The translations under genes and the position numbers were made by a program. This document shows, piece by piece, positions 62,346-64,000 of a stretch of 64,000 nucleotides of DNA. How positions within the stretch are numbered: the stretch's first letter is position 1; each line of letters begins with the position of its first letter. The notes beneath the pieces were generated by a model, which worked only from the letters and a program-made list of their open reading frames with translations, had not been told where the DNA came from and did not search any database. The DNA comes from Toxonevra muliebris (Eukaryota; Arthropoda; Insecta; Diptera; Pallopteridae): NCBI GenBank assembly GCA_963691655.1, contig OY829326.1:75137235-75201234 (forward strand), read 5' to 3'.

Positions 62346-64000
62346 TATAAAGCCTACTGATATTGGGGTCCACAAGTTTGTCCCTCGAAAAAGAGGTATT
62401 CACCTTCCGTCATCATCTGCATATATTGAACGTCCATCAAAAAACAACTCAATGCACCTCATTATGATGCATTTGATCCAATTTCTTCTACGAGTAAGGC
62501 CACTGCTCCTAATATTGGCAGATCCAACAATAATAATCTAACAGCTTCGTCATGTGATCTCATCACTCATGATCACCTAATAACTACTTCTTCAGATATT
62601 TCCGCCAATAATAAAATTACGTTCTTCTCGATATATACTACATAATGAGAACTCTCTCTTAGACCTTGTGTCTCAGTTGATGGGTGCTCTGGCGCGCTTG
62701 TTATTTGCTCTTCTTATATTCCTCCAAATAGCTCTGATTCATTATATAAAGCTCATGTTAACAACATCTCGCCTCTAGTTTTAGATGTACCTTTTACGAG
62801 TAATAATCATCTCTGTATCTTAGGTGACTTTAACCTCTGTAATATTTCTTGGTCTCATTTGGATGATAGTGTTTACTTTATTGGTAATAATGTTAATAGC
62901 CTTTCTGAAATTTATTTGATTGATTCCTTATCTAGCCTTGATTTACGTCAAATCAATAGTTTTGTTAATAAGCTTAATAAAATTCTTGATTTATTTTTTA
63001 TTAGCACTAATATTAATTTTAATTTATCTGAATTCCTCTTTCCATTTTCTTCTACTGATATGCAATATGTTTGTTTAATCCTACAATTTGAATTTTATGA
63101 TTTTCCTACTGTTCCTTCTATTAATCAGTATACTGGTGTTAATTTGAAAGCCTGCGGCTTTCGCAAGCTGGATCATTTTCTTCTAAATCTTGATTGGGAC
63201 GACATGTTTTTGGGTGCTGATGCCTCTAAATGTTTTGAAAATTTTATTAATCAGATTCAAGTTTGCTGTGCAAATAAACTTCCATGGTATTCCAAAGACC
63301 TAAAGAAGCTCAAAAATCTAAGAAATAAGTATTATAATAAATTCAGGTCTACTAATAGTCCGATCTTCAAGTCAAAATACGAGTTTTATATGAAGGAATT
63401 TAATTGTTTAGACAAATTTCTATATAGGAATTATATCCTTAATTATGAAGCTAACTTAAAATCCAAACCTAAAGATTTCAGGCGTTTTATTAATTCAAAA
63501 AAATCTTCTTCAGATTTTCCTTCGTCAATCTTTTTAAATGATAGGTGTGCAAACTCACCAGTGGAAATTGCTAATCTTTTTGCTGACTTTTTTTGTTCTA
63601 ATTTTGCTTCTGGCTCTGATTTGACTGTTGCGAGTGATTTCCCTCAAAACTCGGGATCATCTGTTAATTTTGGTTCACTCACCCTCTCTATGGATGACGT
63701 CTATAAAGGTATCCTTAATCTGAAACCTTCGTTCCAAGCTGATGCTAATGGTCTTGCTCCTGATTTATAAAAAAATTGCACTTCACTGATTCAACCGTTG
63801 CTGTTTATTTTTAATAAATCGATTTCTTCTGGAGTTTTCATTGACGCATGGTAAAAAAAATGTAGCTAACTATAGGCCGATTTCCAAATTATCCACGGTT
63901 TCTAAGTTGTTTGAAACCATTGTTAAAGAGAAACTTTGTTTTGTCTTTAAGAGCTTGATCTGTCCGATCTGTCAGCATGGTTTCGTTCCGTGTCGATCCA
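62346..64000 (+). mobile_element. Non-LTR retrotransposon: endonuclease and start of reverse transcriptase, cut by window end
   Basis: Frames from about 62660 read VDGCSGALVICSSYIPPNS and CILGDFNLCNISW (apurinic/apyrimidinic-type endonuclease). They continue through LNKILDLFFISTNIN. An open stretch 62859-63770 covers the linker (YSKDLKKLKNLRNKYYNKF, SPVEIANLFADFF) and ends in a stop. After that NYRPISKLSTVSKLFE and CQHGFVPCRS mark the reverse transcriptase in another frame. Jockey/CR1-like by order and style. Stops and shifts make this copy dead. The 62346-62640 part may be the end of ORF1 but is not recognisable. Confidence 0.85.

Overview
The window is a piece of an insect nuclear genome, very probably a tephritid fruit fly (higher Diptera). 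The evidence is: strong protein-level resemblance to Drosophila genes split by introns with GT-AG ends, AATAAA poly(A) signals, AT-rich non-coding DNA, and tRNA-headed SINE copies whose body I associate with Bactrocera/Ceratitis-type genomes (family assignment is from memory and is inference).

Five protein-coding genes can be supported. (1) E(bx)/NURF301, the large subunit of the NURF chromatin remodeller, on the plus strand: a 5'UTR intron, then 14 coding exons from 6525 to 37950 that join in phase into about 2714 codons (DDT, PHD, WHIM-like, Gln-rich region, two PHD fingers, bromodomain). Its first coding intron is about 13 kb and is packed with transposons. (2) ICA69 (BAR/arfaptin-homology protein), plus strand, 44311-48872, four coding exons. 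(3) An intronless FUT10/11-type fucosyltransferase (FucTB-like), minus strand, nested inside ICA69 intron 2 (45614-47011). (4) DNAJC2/zuotin (J domain plus two SANT domains), minus strand, 49150-53579, three exons, convergent with ICA69 and sharing a poly(A) zone. (5) A sphingosine kinase, plus strand, 57213-59230, three exons, divergent from DNAJC2.

The rest is mostly mobile DNA. I could delimit several elements from terminal inverted repeats plus target duplications: a 505-bp hAT-like element (1200-1704), a 1.74-kb hAT-like element (about 3318-5061), a 1.84-kb CACTG-ended element with about 350-bp inverted termini and remnants of an uncharacterised protein family (9173-11016), a piggyBac-like TTAA element (14545-15158), an internally deleted mariner (34529-35392), palindrome-array MITEs (16550-16872 and 42540-43111), a foldback element (53983-54656) and a nested insertion inside a dispersed repeat (32714-32975). 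Decayed Tc1/mariner transposases lie at about 14083-14480, 32000-32530 and 33326-33775. Non-LTR retrotransposon fragments lie at 47627-48110, 51750-52375 and 62345-64000; the last runs off the window. Some repeat families occur two or three times in the window.

The genes are unrelated in pathway (chromatin remodelling, secretory granule/Golgi traffic, Golgi/ER fucosylation, co-translational chaperoning, sphingolipid signalling). The arrangement looks like ordinary Muller-element neighbours rather than a functional cluster. The most unusual things are structural: the CACTG element with its transposon-associated protein, the palindrome-array MITEs, a dispersed splice-donor-like 14-mer repeated six times, and a possible premature 3' end for a short NURF301 isoform. 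All boundaries were read by eye; no alignment or database search was run.
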